From NCBI GenBank assembly GCA_020696915.1, contig JAJFMR010000204.1:1-6090 (forward strand): a DNA stretch of 6,090 nt. The letters are read 5' to 3'. The position numbers and the translations under genes are program-made. A model generated the notes under the pieces. That model was given only the letters and a program-made list of their open reading frames with translations. It made no database searches and was not told the DNA's origin. Shown in pieces: positions 1-5,887 of the stretch. The stretch is from Rhizobiaceae bacterium (lineage in GTDB: Bacteria; Pseudomonadota; Alphaproteobacteria; Rhizobiales; Rhizobiaceae). Position 1 is the stretch's first letter. The number at the start of each line of letters is the position of its first letter.

Positions 1-1555
1 GATCGATGACGGCATTGATGAGGGTCGGCTGGCCGGAATCCATCGCCTCGTTCACGGCGCGCTTCAGTTCGTCCGGCGTGGTCACATTGACGCCGACCCC
101 GCCGAACGCCTCCATCATCTTGTCGTAACGGGCGCCCTTGACGAAAACGGTGGTCGCCGGGTCCGAACTGCCGGTAAGGTTGACGTCGGTGCCTCGATAG
201 ATGCCGTCGTTGTTGAACACCACCACGCAGATCGGCAGGCCGTAGCGGCAGATCGTCTCGATCTCCATTCCGGAGAAGCCGAAGGCGCTGTCGCCCTCGA
301 CGGCGAGCACAGGCTTGCCGGTCTCGATCGCCGCCGCGATGGCGAAGCCCATGCCGATGCCCATGACGCCCCAGGTGCCGGCGCCATGAAAGTCCATCGG
401 CGCCGAATTCTTCATCAGCCGCGGCGCCATCTTGGCGATGTTCTCTTCCTTCTTTGCCCTGACCGCATCGACCCAGTCGGCAGGCGGAGACGCCCATTTC
501 CCGCTCATGGCCTCGAGAAGTGCCGCCACGCATGACCCTATGTCGCCGACCAGCGGAGCAGCGATCTCGATGTTGGAGTCCATCTCCTTCGGCTCGATGT
601 CGACCTGGACGAACTTCTTCGAGTGAGGCTCGCCCCACGCCTTCCCCTTGCCGTGCGACAGCAGCCAGTTGAGACGCGCGCCGATCAGCATGACGACGTC
701 TGAATCCTTCAGGACGGTCGAGCGTGCGGCTCCGGCGCACTGCGGGTGGGTGTCGGGCAATAGGCCTTTGGCCATGCTCATCGGCAGGAACGGAATGCCG
801 GTTTTCTCGACGAAGGCGCGGATATCATCGTCGGCCTGCGCATAGGCGGCGCCCTTGCCGAGGATGATGAGCGGCCGCCTGGCACTCTTCAGCACGTCGA
901 GCGCGCGCCTGACGGCTGCCGGGGCCGGAATCTGCGCCGGCGCCGGATCGATGACCTTGACGAGCGACTTCTCGCCGGCCGCCGCATCCATCACCTGCCC
1001 GAACAGCTTGGCCGGCAGATCGAGATAGACCCCGCCTGGCCGCCCGCAGACGGCGGCACGGATCGCCCGCGCCACGCCGATGCCGATGTCGGCGGCGTGC
1101 AGCACGCGGAAAGCCGCCTTGCAGAGCGGCTTGGCGATCGCCAGCTGGTCCATCTCCTCATAGTCGCCCTGCTGCAGGTCGACGACCTCGCGCTCCGACG
1201 AGCCCGAGACCAGGATCATCGGAAAGCAATTGGTCGTGGCGTTGGCAAGCGCCGTCAGCCCGTTCAGGAAGCCCGGCGCGGAAACCGTGAGGCAGATGCC
1301 CGGCTTCTTCGTCAGGAAGCCCGCAATGGCCGCGGCATTGCCGGCGTTCTGCTCGTGCCTGAACGAGATGACGCGGATGCCGGAAGCCTGCGCCATGCGG
1401 CCGAAATCGGTGATCGGAATGCCGGGCACACCATAAATCGTCTCGATGCCGTTCAGCTTCAGCGCATCGATGATCAAATGGAAGCCGTCCGTCAGCTCTC
1501 GCGCCGCTTCGATTTCGGATTTGGTTGCTTCAATGCTCTGCGCTGTCGCTGACAT
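1..1555 (-). CDS. oxc: Oxalyl-CoA decarboxylase, partial (3' end off window), with an apparent internal in-frame deletion
   Basis: This thiamine diphosphate (ThDP)-dependent cytoplasmic enzyme converts oxalyl-CoA to formyl-CoA and CO2 in oxalate catabolism. 518 codons are visible. The start is ATG at 1555, with GGAGGG at 1562-1567, 6 bases upstream. Family landmarks: the N-terminal pyrimidine-binding domain with the ThDP-activating Glu in SFRHEQ (E68, equal to E56 of Oxalobacter formigenes Oxc); GDYEEMDQ with Y132/E133 (Y120/E121); a middle domain with GKGAAYAQ and IGARLNW; and the ThDP/Mg motif from GDSAFGFSG (421-429) to FNND (447-450), then GIYRG with Y453 (Y483). Against the O. formigenes protein as I remember it, about 42 residues are missing between PMDFHGA (386-392) and GTWGVMG (393-399), including the conserved EGAN segment and a following Arg. 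The frame stays open. The final residues, including the catalytic Ser/Arg near the C-terminus, lie outside the window. Family membership is certain; activity is doubtful if the gap is real. It follows gntR by 33 bases, so is probably co-transcribed. Confidence 0.95.
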   Translation of the reverse strand, partial: MSATAQSIEATKSEIEAARELTDGFHLIIDALKLNGIETIYGVPGIPITDFGRMAQASGIRVISFRHEQNAGNAAAIAGFLTKKPGICLTVSAPGFLNGLTALANATTNCFPMILVSGSSEREVVDLQQGDYEEMDQLAIAKPLCKAAFRVLHAADIGIGVARAIRAAVCGRPGGVYLDLPAKLFGQVMDAAAGEKSLVKVIDPAPAQIPAPAAVRRALDVLKSARRPLIILGKGAAYAQADDDIRAFVEKTGIPFLPMSMAKGLLPDTHPQCAGAARSTVLKDSDVVMLIGARLNWLLSHGKGKAWGEPHSKKFVQVDIEPKEMDSNIEIAAPLVGDIGSCVAALLEAMSGKWASPPADWVDAVRAKKEENIAKMAPRLMKNSAPMDFHGAGTWGVMGIGMGFAIAAAIETGKPVLAVEGDSAFGFSGMEIETICRYGLPICVVVFNNDGIYRGTDVNLTGSSDPATTVFVKGARYDKMMEAFGGVGVNVTTPDELKRAVNEAMDSGQPTLINAVID

Positions 1556-1561
1556 TCCATT

Positions 1562-1567
1562 CCCTCC
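1562..1567 (-). promoter_or_regulatory. Ribosome binding site of oxc
   Basis: GGAGGG on the minus strand lies 6 bases before the ATG at 1555. It favours this ATG over the out-of-frame ATG at 1560, which is only 1 base from the site. Confidence 0.75.
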
Positions 1568-1588
1568 GCGAAGACCCCTGAATCGAAG

Positions 1589-2311
1589 TCAGCCCAGGAA
1601 GTCGCCGTGCTTCTCGATGTGCGCGTAAAGCCCGAACGTGTGCTCGCGCACGAGCCGCCCGGCGCGTTCCGCGTCGCGCGCGGCGAGCGACTCGATGATG
1701 TTCATGTGATCGATGATCGACCGTTCGGCCCGATTGTCCTGGCCGATCGTTACCTTGCGGATCGCCCGCATGTGGATGAAAAGGTCGCCGGTGATGTCGG
1801 CAATGAGCTTGCAGGCGCCGAGCCGGATGATCGTCTGATGGAACGCGATGTTGGCGTCCGAGTACTCGCTGAGGTGATCGGCGGGCTTTTCGTGGCGGAA
1901 CTCGGCGAACATCTCCCGGAGCGCAGCGAGGTCGGCGTCCGAGGCGTTCTGCGCGGCGAAGCGCGCCGACATGCTTTCGAGGGCCGCCCAGACGGCGATC
2001 ATCTCCAGAATCTCGGCCTTTGTCTTGCGCACGACGAAGATGCCGCGCCGCGGCGTCGAACGGACGAAGCCCTCCCGTTCCAGGATGGTGATCGCCTCGC
2101 GCACCGGCGTGCGGGAGATGGCGAGATCCTGCGAAAGGCGCCGTTCGTCGAGGCGGATATCCTCCGGATGGGAATAGATGTCCATCTCGGTGATCGCCTG
2201 CTTCAGCGTCCGATAGGCGAGGCTCCGGAAACTGATCGCCGGGTCCAGCGGCTGCAGGTTCAGCTTCGGTGGTGGATTCGATGCCGGTCGCACGATCGTA
2301 CGTCTACCCAT
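1589..2311 (-). CDS. GntR-family transcriptional regulator, FCD (FadR-like) subfamily
   Basis: A 240-residue cytoplasmic DNA-binding regulator of normal length for the FCD class. The N-terminal winged helix spans about residues 30-95. Its recognition region is RRLSQDLAISRTPVREAI (57-74), followed by the LEREGFVRSTPRRGIFV wing (77-93). The C-terminal all-helical FCD ligand-binding domain spans about 100-235. Candidate metal/ligand residues are N154 and H158 (NIAFH), H202 and H224. Asn in place of the first Asp is common in this class. Such proteins usually sense carboxylates or acyl-CoA-type compounds and often repress adjacent catabolic genes. The gene sits between tctA (53 bases upstream) and oxc (33 bases downstream), so it probably controls this transport and oxalyl-CoA pathway. 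A candidate operator lies 27 bases before its start, suggesting autoregulation. The ATG at 2311 has only a weak GGCGGA-like site before it. The effector is unknown; oxalate or oxalyl-CoA is inference. Confidence 0.93.
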   Translation of the reverse strand: MGRRTIVRPASNPPPKLNLQPLDPAISFRSLAYRTLKQAITEMDIYSHPEDIRLDERRLSQDLAISRTPVREAITILEREGFVRSTPRRGIFVVRKTKAEILEMIAVWAALESMSARFAAQNASDADLAALREMFAEFRHEKPADHLSEYSDANIAFHQTIIRLGACKLIADITGDLFIHMRAIRKVTIGQDNRAERSIIDHMNIIESLAARDAERAGRLVREHTFGLYAHIEKHGDFLG

Positions 2312-2337
2312 GTTCCGCCGACTTCATCTCGGCTTGC

Positions 2338-2350
2338 CATACTGTATACC
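2338..2350. promoter_or_regulatory. Candidate operator, copy 1 (upstream of gntR)
   Basis: CATACTGTATACC lies in the 53-base gap between tctA and gntR. It contains the odd 9-bp palindrome ATAC-T-GTAT and the palindrome GTATAC. The same 13-mer with only two C/T changes (CATATTGTATATC) occurs upstream of tctC at 5692-5704. FCD-type GntR proteins bind short AT-rich palindromes of this kind, so this is a plausible binding site for the adjacent regulator. Confidence 0.55.
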
Positions 2351-2370
2351 ACACGTCCGCGGCGCTACAA
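2343..2370 (-). promoter_or_regulatory. Weak candidate internal promoter for gntR-oxc
   Basis: On the minus strand, TTGTAG (2365-2370, overlapping the tctA stop codon) and TATACA (2343-2348) are separated by 16 bases, a loose match to a sigma-70 promoter. The -10 element falls inside candidate operator copy 1, which would suit negative autoregulation. The match is weak and the genes could simply be read from the tctC promoter. Confidence 0.25.
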
Positions 2371-3882
2371 CATCTCGGCCGGCTTGCGGGTGTTCAACCG
2401 GTCCAGAACGAAGCCGATGAGCGGCCAGAAGAGCATGATCATCGCCAGCAGGCAGATCAACCCGACCAGCCAGTTTGACCAGAAGATCGACATTTCGCCT
2501 TGCGAGATGAGCATCGCCCGGCGGAACGAGCTTTCGGCCATGTCGCCGAGGACGAGCGCTAGCACGAGGGGAGCGAGCGGATATTGAAGCTTTTTGAAGA
2601 GATACCCGATGACGCCGAAGACCAGCATGATCGATACGTCGAGCAGGGCATTGTGGACAGTGTAGGCTCCGACGGCGCACATGACCAGGATGATCGGCGC
2701 GATGATGGAGAAGGGGATGCGCAGGATCGCAGCCCACGCCGGCACCGTGGTCAGAACGATGATGAAGCCAACGACGTTCGACAGGTACATCGAGGCGATC
2801 AGCCCCCAGACGAAGTCTTTCTGCTCGATGAACAACGTCGGGCCGGGTTGCAGGCCCCAGATCAGAAGGCCGCCGAGCATGACGGCGGCGGTCGGCGAGC
2901 CGGGGATGCCGAGCGTCAGCATCGGCAGCAGCGCGCTGGTGCCGGCGGCGTGCGCCGCGGTCTCGGGCGCCACGACGCCCTCGATCTCGCCGGTGCCGAA
3001 TTTTTGCCTGTTGCGTGAGAAGCGGCGGGCGAGCCCGTAGCTCATGAACGAGGCGGGCGTCGCGCCACCGGGCGTGATGCCGAGCCAGCAACCGACGGCC
3101 GCGCTCCTGAGATAGGTCACCCAGAACGTCGGCAGCCGAGCCCAGGTTTGCAGCACGACCCGCATGTTGATCTTGGCGCTCTTGCCCCTGAACGCCAGTC
3201 CTTCCTCCATGGTGAGCAGAATCTCGCCGACGCCGAACAGGCCGATCACGGCAATGAGGAAATCGAAGCCGCGCATCAGCTCGACGGTTCCGAACGTCAT
3301 GCGCAGGGTGCCGGTGACGCCGTCCATGCCGACGGCCGCGAGGGAAAAGCCGAGCATCATCGCGGCAAGCACCTTGAAGGGCGACTCCCGGCCCATGCCG
3401 ACAAAGCTGCAGAACGTCAGGAGCTGCACCGCAAAGAACTCGGCCGGCCCGAACTCCAGCGCGAATTCAGCGACGATCGGCGCCAGGAACGTCAGGACGA
3501 TGACCGCCAGGAAAGCGCCGACGAACGACGACGAGAAGGCGGCGGTGAGCGCTTCGTCGGCACGTCCCTGCTGCGCCATCGGATGACCGTCGAAGGTTGT
3601 CGCCACCGACCAGGGCTCACCTGGAATGTTGAAGAGGATCGAGGTGATGGCCCCACCGAACAGGGCTCCCCAGTAAATGGAGGAGAGCATGATGATGGCG
3701 GCGGTCGGCGACATCGAGAAGGTGAGCGGCAGGAGGATCGCCACGCCGTTCGCGCCGCCGAGGCCGGGCAACACGCCGATCAGCACGCCGAGCGTGATGC
3801 CGACGCACATGTAGAGGATGTTCACAGGATCAGCGAGGATGCCGAAGCCGTGGAACAGCGACGAAATCGATTCCATCAGCAT
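2365..3882 (-). CDS. tctA: Tripartite tricarboxylate transporter, large permease subunit TctA
   Basis: A 505-residue inner-membrane protein, the usual size for TctA. It forms the translocation path of a secondary, binding-protein-dependent carboxylate transporter together with TctB and TctC. The two inverted halves each carry the family signature: GVLPGLGGANGVAILLPLTF (36-55) followed by YWGALFGGAITSILFNIPGEP (70-90, Tyr to Pro) in the first, and GITPGGATPASFMSYGLA (268-285) followed by GVVAPETAAHAAGTSALLP (302-320) and LTLGIPGSPTAAV (322-334) in the second. Roughly ten to twelve hydrophobic segments lie between, with a short cationic C-terminal tail (DRLNTRKPAEML). Of two nearby ATGs, the first at 3882 is preferred because an AGG at 3890-3892 sits 7 bases upstream; the second (3876) would be 13 bases away. 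It follows tctB by 92 bases. The substrate cannot be read from the sequence; the linked oxc suggests oxalate or a similar acid. Confidence 0.96.
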   Translation of the reverse strand: MLMESISSLFHGFGILADPVNILYMCVGITLGVLIGVLPGLGGANGVAILLPLTFSMSPTAAIIMLSSIYWGALFGGAITSILFNIPGEPWSVATTFDGHPMAQQGRADEALTAAFSSSFVGAFLAVIVLTFLAPIVAEFALEFGPAEFFAVQLLTFCSFVGMGRESPFKVLAAMMLGFSLAAVGMDGVTGTLRMTFGTVELMRGFDFLIAVIGLFGVGEILLTMEEGLAFRGKSAKINMRVVLQTWARLPTFWVTYLRSAAVGCWLGITPGGATPASFMSYGLARRFSRNRQKFGTGEIEGVVAPETAAHAAGTSALLPMLTLGIPGSPTAAVMLGGLLIWGLQPGPTLFIEQKDFVWGLIASMYLSNVVGFIIVLTTVPAWAAILRIPFSIIAPIILVMCAVGAYTVHNALLDVSIMLVFGVIGYLFKKLQYPLAPLVLALVLGDMAESSFRRAMLISQGEMSIFWSNWLVGLICLLAMIMLFWPLIGFVLDRLNTRKPAEML

Positions 3883-3974
3883 GGGGCTACCTGCCTGCGT
3901 GTCGGCACATGAGGCGAATTGGCGCCGGCGCAGGTCCGGCCGTCTCGAGGCGCAGCGTCTGCAGAGCGCTCACT
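3883..3974 (-). other. tctB-tctA intergenic spacer
   Basis: These 92 bases hold no gene, no good promoter and no terminator that I can see. The only structure is a perfect 10-bp palindrome, GCGCCGGCGC, at 3922-3931. Read-through from tctB into tctA is the simplest reading. Confidence 0.5.
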
Positions 3975-4505
3975 TCAGTAACCCAGCGCCGCTTCGAGTG
4001 GTCCCTTCGGCAACGGGATCAGGAACATGATTTCGAACAGCCAGAACAGCACCGCCGGAACCGCCACGCCGACCGGGATCGCCTTGACCAGCGAATAGCT
4101 TCCGAGCCACACCATGAAGACGGAGATGAAGATCGCCGCGGCAACGTAGATTCCGACAAACTCGATCAGCACGACGAAGCCGACCGTCGGCGCCAGCACC
4201 TTCAGAACCAGCAGCAGCGCCGAGCGATCGACGAAGTTCGACAGATCCGGTGCCTTGGTCAGAACGTGGACGCCGAAGGTGATGGCGCTCGCGACGAACA
4301 TGATCACGCCGATGTAGAACGGGAAGTAGCCGGCCTGCGGACCGTCGACGGCCCAACCGGCGCCCACGCGCCAGCTGTCGCTCATCACGACGGCGGCGAC
4401 CAGCATGAGCGCGGCCGCCACCGCGAGTTCCATGGCGCGGGTGGAAACGGTCCGCTCGCTCTGCCCCGGCTTGTGCTCGGGGACTAGATCGTGCTTGTCA
4501 GACAA
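3975..4505 (-). CDS. tctB: Tripartite tricarboxylate transporter, small membrane subunit TctB
   Basis: A 176-residue integral membrane protein of the TctB (DUF1468) family and the small partner of TctA. There are four hydrophobic segments: about residues 25-43 (LAVAAALMLVAAVVM core), 58-80 (containing the family motif GYFPFYIGV), 95-135 as a long helix pair (KVLAPTVGFVVLIEF and AAAIFISVFMVWLG), and 140-168 (ending FLIPLPKG). The chosen start is TTG at 4505 with GAGG (4514-4517) 8 bases upstream, giving a cytoplasmic polar leader of about 24 residues. An in-frame ATG at residue 25 (4433) would begin right at the first helix but has no clear ribosome binding site. It lies between tctC and tctA in the standard tctCBA order. 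Confidence 0.9.
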   Translation of the reverse strand: MSDKHDLVPEHKPGQSERTVSTRAMELAVAAALMLVAAVVMSDSWRVGAGWAVDGPQAGYFPFYIGVIMFVASAITFGVHVLTKAPDLSNFVDRSALLLVLKVLAPTVGFVVLIEFVGIYVAAAIFISVFMVWLGSYSLVKAIPVGVAVPAVLFWLFEIMFLIPLPKGPLEAALGY

Positions 4506-4545
4506 GGGGAAAACCTCGCGGAGATTGCGCTCGGACTTCGACGAA

Positions 4546-4576
4546 GCCCCGGAAGCGCATCGAAGGCTCCCGGGGC
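4546..4576 (-). repeat. GC-rich hairpin between tctC and tctB
   Basis: A perfect 7-bp inverted repeat, GCCCCGG (4546-4552) and CCGGGGC (4570-4576), with a 17-base loop, starts 8 bases after the tctC stop codon. No T-run follows on the minus strand, so it is not a standard intrinsic terminator. Such hairpins after binding-protein genes often stabilise the upstream message or partly attenuate read-through, giving more binding protein than permease; that role is inferred. Confidence 0.5.
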
Positions 4577-4584
4577 GCCGTGCT

Positions 4585-5592
4585 TCACTTGGCGAGGAAG
4601 CCGGCTTCCGTCATCAGTTTCTTGTGCACTTCGGCGGCGTTGGCCACCCAGGCCTTGTATTCGTCGCCGCTCATGAAGGTCTGCGTGAACGCGCCGGACT
4701 TCATGAACTCTTTCCATTCCGGCTGCTCGCGCACCTTCTTGAAAAGCTCGACGTAGTAGTCGACGACCTCCTGGTCGACGCCGGCAGGCATGAAAATGCC
4801 GCGCAGCATCTGGTACTTCATCGGCACGCCGGCTTCCTCGCAGGTCGGAATGTCGCCCCAGGGGACGTCGCCTTCGACTTCGAGGCGTTTCTCGGCGAAG
4901 ACGCAGAGCGGACGGGTCCTGCCGCCCTGCCAATGCGACACCTGCTCGATCGGATTGTTCACCGACGAACTGATGTGGCCGCCGACGACCGCCGCCGCCA
5001 CGTCGCCGCCGCCGTCGAACGGCACGTAGGTGAAGTCGGCCTCGGTCGCACCTTCGATGGCGACCGTGATGATCTGGTCTTCCTGCTTGGAGCCCGTTCC
5101 GCCCATCTGGAACTTGTCGGGGCCGGCAGCCGCAACGGCGTCGAGATATTCCTTCGCCGTCTTGTATTCGGTGTCGGCCTTCACCCAGAGGACGAAATTG
5201 TCGAGCGCCAGCATGGCGACCGGGGTCATGTCCTCATGGCTGAACGGCACGCCGGTCGCCAGCGGCGTGGTGAACAGATTGGACAGAGTGATGATGAGCT
5301 TGTGCTCGTTGCCCTTGTCCTGGACGACGTCCATGAAGCCTTCGGCTCCGGCGCCGCCCGACTTGTTGATGACAACCATCGACTGATTCATCAGGCCGTG
5401 CTTCTGCACGATGCCCTGTATCATTCGCGACATCTGGTCAGCGCCGCCGCCGGTGCCCGCAGGCACGATGAACTCGACCGTCTTGGTCGGCTCCCACGCC
5501 CGTGCATCGTCGGGAAGAGCAACACCGATCGACAGGATGCTCGCACCCGCGAACATCGAGACGAGTGATTTCTTGAATCCATGCTTCGTCAA
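4585..5592 (-). CDS. tctC: Tripartite tricarboxylate transporter, periplasmic substrate-binding protein TctC (Bug family)
   Basis: A 335-residue exported binding protein that captures a carboxylate in the periplasm and delivers it to TctAB. A Sec signal peptide spans residues 1-32: basic KHGFKK, hydrophobic core FAGASILSIGVAL, likely cleavage after DARA with mature start WEPTKTVEF. Bug/TctC signatures are FIVPAGTGGGADQMSRMI (41-58), the first ligand-binding loop, then VVINKSGGAGAEGFMDV (73-89), and later GGTGSKQEDQIITVAIE and YVPFDGGGDVAAAVVGGH. The start is TTG at 5592, with GGGAGG at 5598-5603 five bases upstream, which places the signal peptide correctly. The open frame continues upstream to 6057, but that part is not export-like and overlaps the SucD-like gene. 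It is the first gene of the transport unit, behind a candidate promoter and operator. Ligand unknown; oxalate or a related acid is inferred from oxc. Confidence 0.95.
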   Translation of the reverse strand: MTKHGFKKSLVSMFAGASILSIGVALPDDARAWEPTKTVEFIVPAGTGGGADQMSRMIQGIVQKHGLMNQSMVVINKSGGAGAEGFMDVVQDKGNEHKLIITLSNLFTTPLATGVPFSHEDMTPVAMLALDNFVLWVKADTEYKTAKEYLDAVAAAGPDKFQMGGTGSKQEDQIITVAIEGATEADFTYVPFDGGGDVAAAVVGGHISSSVNNPIEQVSHWQGGRTRPLCVFAEKRLEVEGDVPWGDIPTCEEAGVPMKYQMLRGIFMPAGVDQEVVDYYVELFKKVREQPEWKEFMKSGAFTQTFMSGDEYKAWVANAAEVHKKLMTEAGFLAK

Positions 5593-5597
5593 CGTTT

Positions 5598-5603
5598 CCT
5601 CCC
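5598..5603 (-). promoter_or_regulatory. Ribosome binding site deciding the TTG start of tctC
   Basis: GGGAGG on the minus strand stands 5 bases before TTG at 5592-5590. No ATG lies in frame close by except the Met at residue 13, inside the signal peptide, so this site fixes TTG as the start. Confidence 0.7.
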
Positions 5604-5689
5604 AGTTTCCCGTCCGTTTTCGGATCGGCGCCGCGTGCCTCGGTGACACTTGGTCCTTGTTTGCGATCCTCAAGTGGGACACAGCATGC

Positions 5690-5718
5690 AGCATATTGTA
5701 TATCAGAAGGGCGCGCAA
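5690..5718 (-). promoter_or_regulatory. Candidate sigma-70-type promoter for tctC
   Basis: On the minus strand, TTGCGC (5713-5718) and TATGCT (5690-5695) are separated by exactly 17 bases. The hexamers match the consensus at three and four positions. The 13-bp candidate operator covers most of the -10 side, where a bound repressor would block polymerase. Placement is inferred from sequence only. Confidence 0.4.
5692..5704. promoter_or_regulatory. Candidate operator, copy 2 (upstream of tctC)
   Basis: CATATTGTATATC matches copy 1 at 2338-2350 in 11 of 13 positions; both differences are C to T. It overlaps the candidate tctC promoter. Its position 100 bases before the TTG start and the matching site ahead of gntR suggest that the GntR protein encoded here controls both. 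Confidence 0.55.
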
Positions 5719-5737
5719 ACGTTCTTCTGCTTTGCGC
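5713..5737. repeat. Inverted repeat GCGCAAA / TTTGCGC
   Basis: Perfect 7-bp arms at 5713-5719 and 5731-5737 with an 11-base spacer, overlapping the candidate -35 element. It could be a binding site for a second regulator or a chance palindrome. Confidence 0.4.
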
Positions 5738-5776
5738 AGTGGTTTTTTTCCGCACTTATGCTGCGGTGCAGAAGAA
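5722..5776. repeat. 9-bp inverted repeat enclosing a small hairpin
   Basis: TTCTTCTGC (5722-5730) and GCAGAAGAA (5768-5776) are perfect reverse complements 37 bases apart. Between them sits a second perfect 5-bp stem, CCGCA (5750-5754) and TGCGG (5762-5766), with a 7-base loop, flanked by T7 (5743-5749). The tracts are in the wrong orientation for an intrinsic terminator on either strand. Function unknown; upstream of the candidate tctC promoter. Confidence 0.4.
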
Positions 5777-5887
5777 AAAACTCGGTCGGAGCGCCTGCGA
5801 AGGACAAATCTTCCGCCGCGCGGGAAGCGACAGCTCGTCGTGCGTAGACCAGAGAACGTCTTCCTGGCCGAACGGGGCCCGGGAGAA

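Larger units (their letters stand above)
5593..5887 (-). other. Intergenic control region between the sucD-like gene and tctC
   Basis: 295 bases, visibly more AT-rich than the flanking genes, without a credible gene. It contains a candidate promoter (5690-5718), a candidate operator (5692-5704) and inverted repeats upstream of the promoter (5713-5737 and 5722-5776). The leader also carries a 6-bp inverted repeat (CACTTG at 5647-5652, CAAGTG at 5671-5676). No convincing intrinsic terminator follows the sucD-like stop codon on the minus strand. A start site near 5683 would leave a leader of about 90 bases before tctC. Confidence 0.6.

Noticed and set aside
1848..1862. Asn instead of Asp at the first ligand position of the FCD domain (N154) as a sign of lost metal binding
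   Set aside because: Asn at this position is common in functional FCD regulators, and the three His residues are in place.
1607..2587. 326-residue open frame on the plus strand
   Set aside because: It is antisense to gntR and the end of tctA, which are clear family members; its composition is that of a shadow frame.
3148..3912. 254-residue open frame on the plus strand
   Set aside because: It is antisense to tctA, extremely rich in charged residues and low in hydrophobic ones, with no known motif.
4405..5568. 387-residue open frame on the plus strand
   Set aside because: It lies opposite tctC and tctB, is rich in Arg, His, Asp and Gly as expected for a high-GC antisense frame, and shows no recognisable domain.
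5713..5749. Possible plus-strand intrinsic terminator (inverted repeat followed by T7)
   Set aside because: The T-run begins 5 bases after the stem, the stem is only 7 bp with an 11-base loop, and no plus-strand gene ends here.
5840..5881. Terminator after the sucD-like stop codon
   Set aside because: The minus-strand sequence after the stop has only short GC-rich self-matches of about 4 bp and no T-run.
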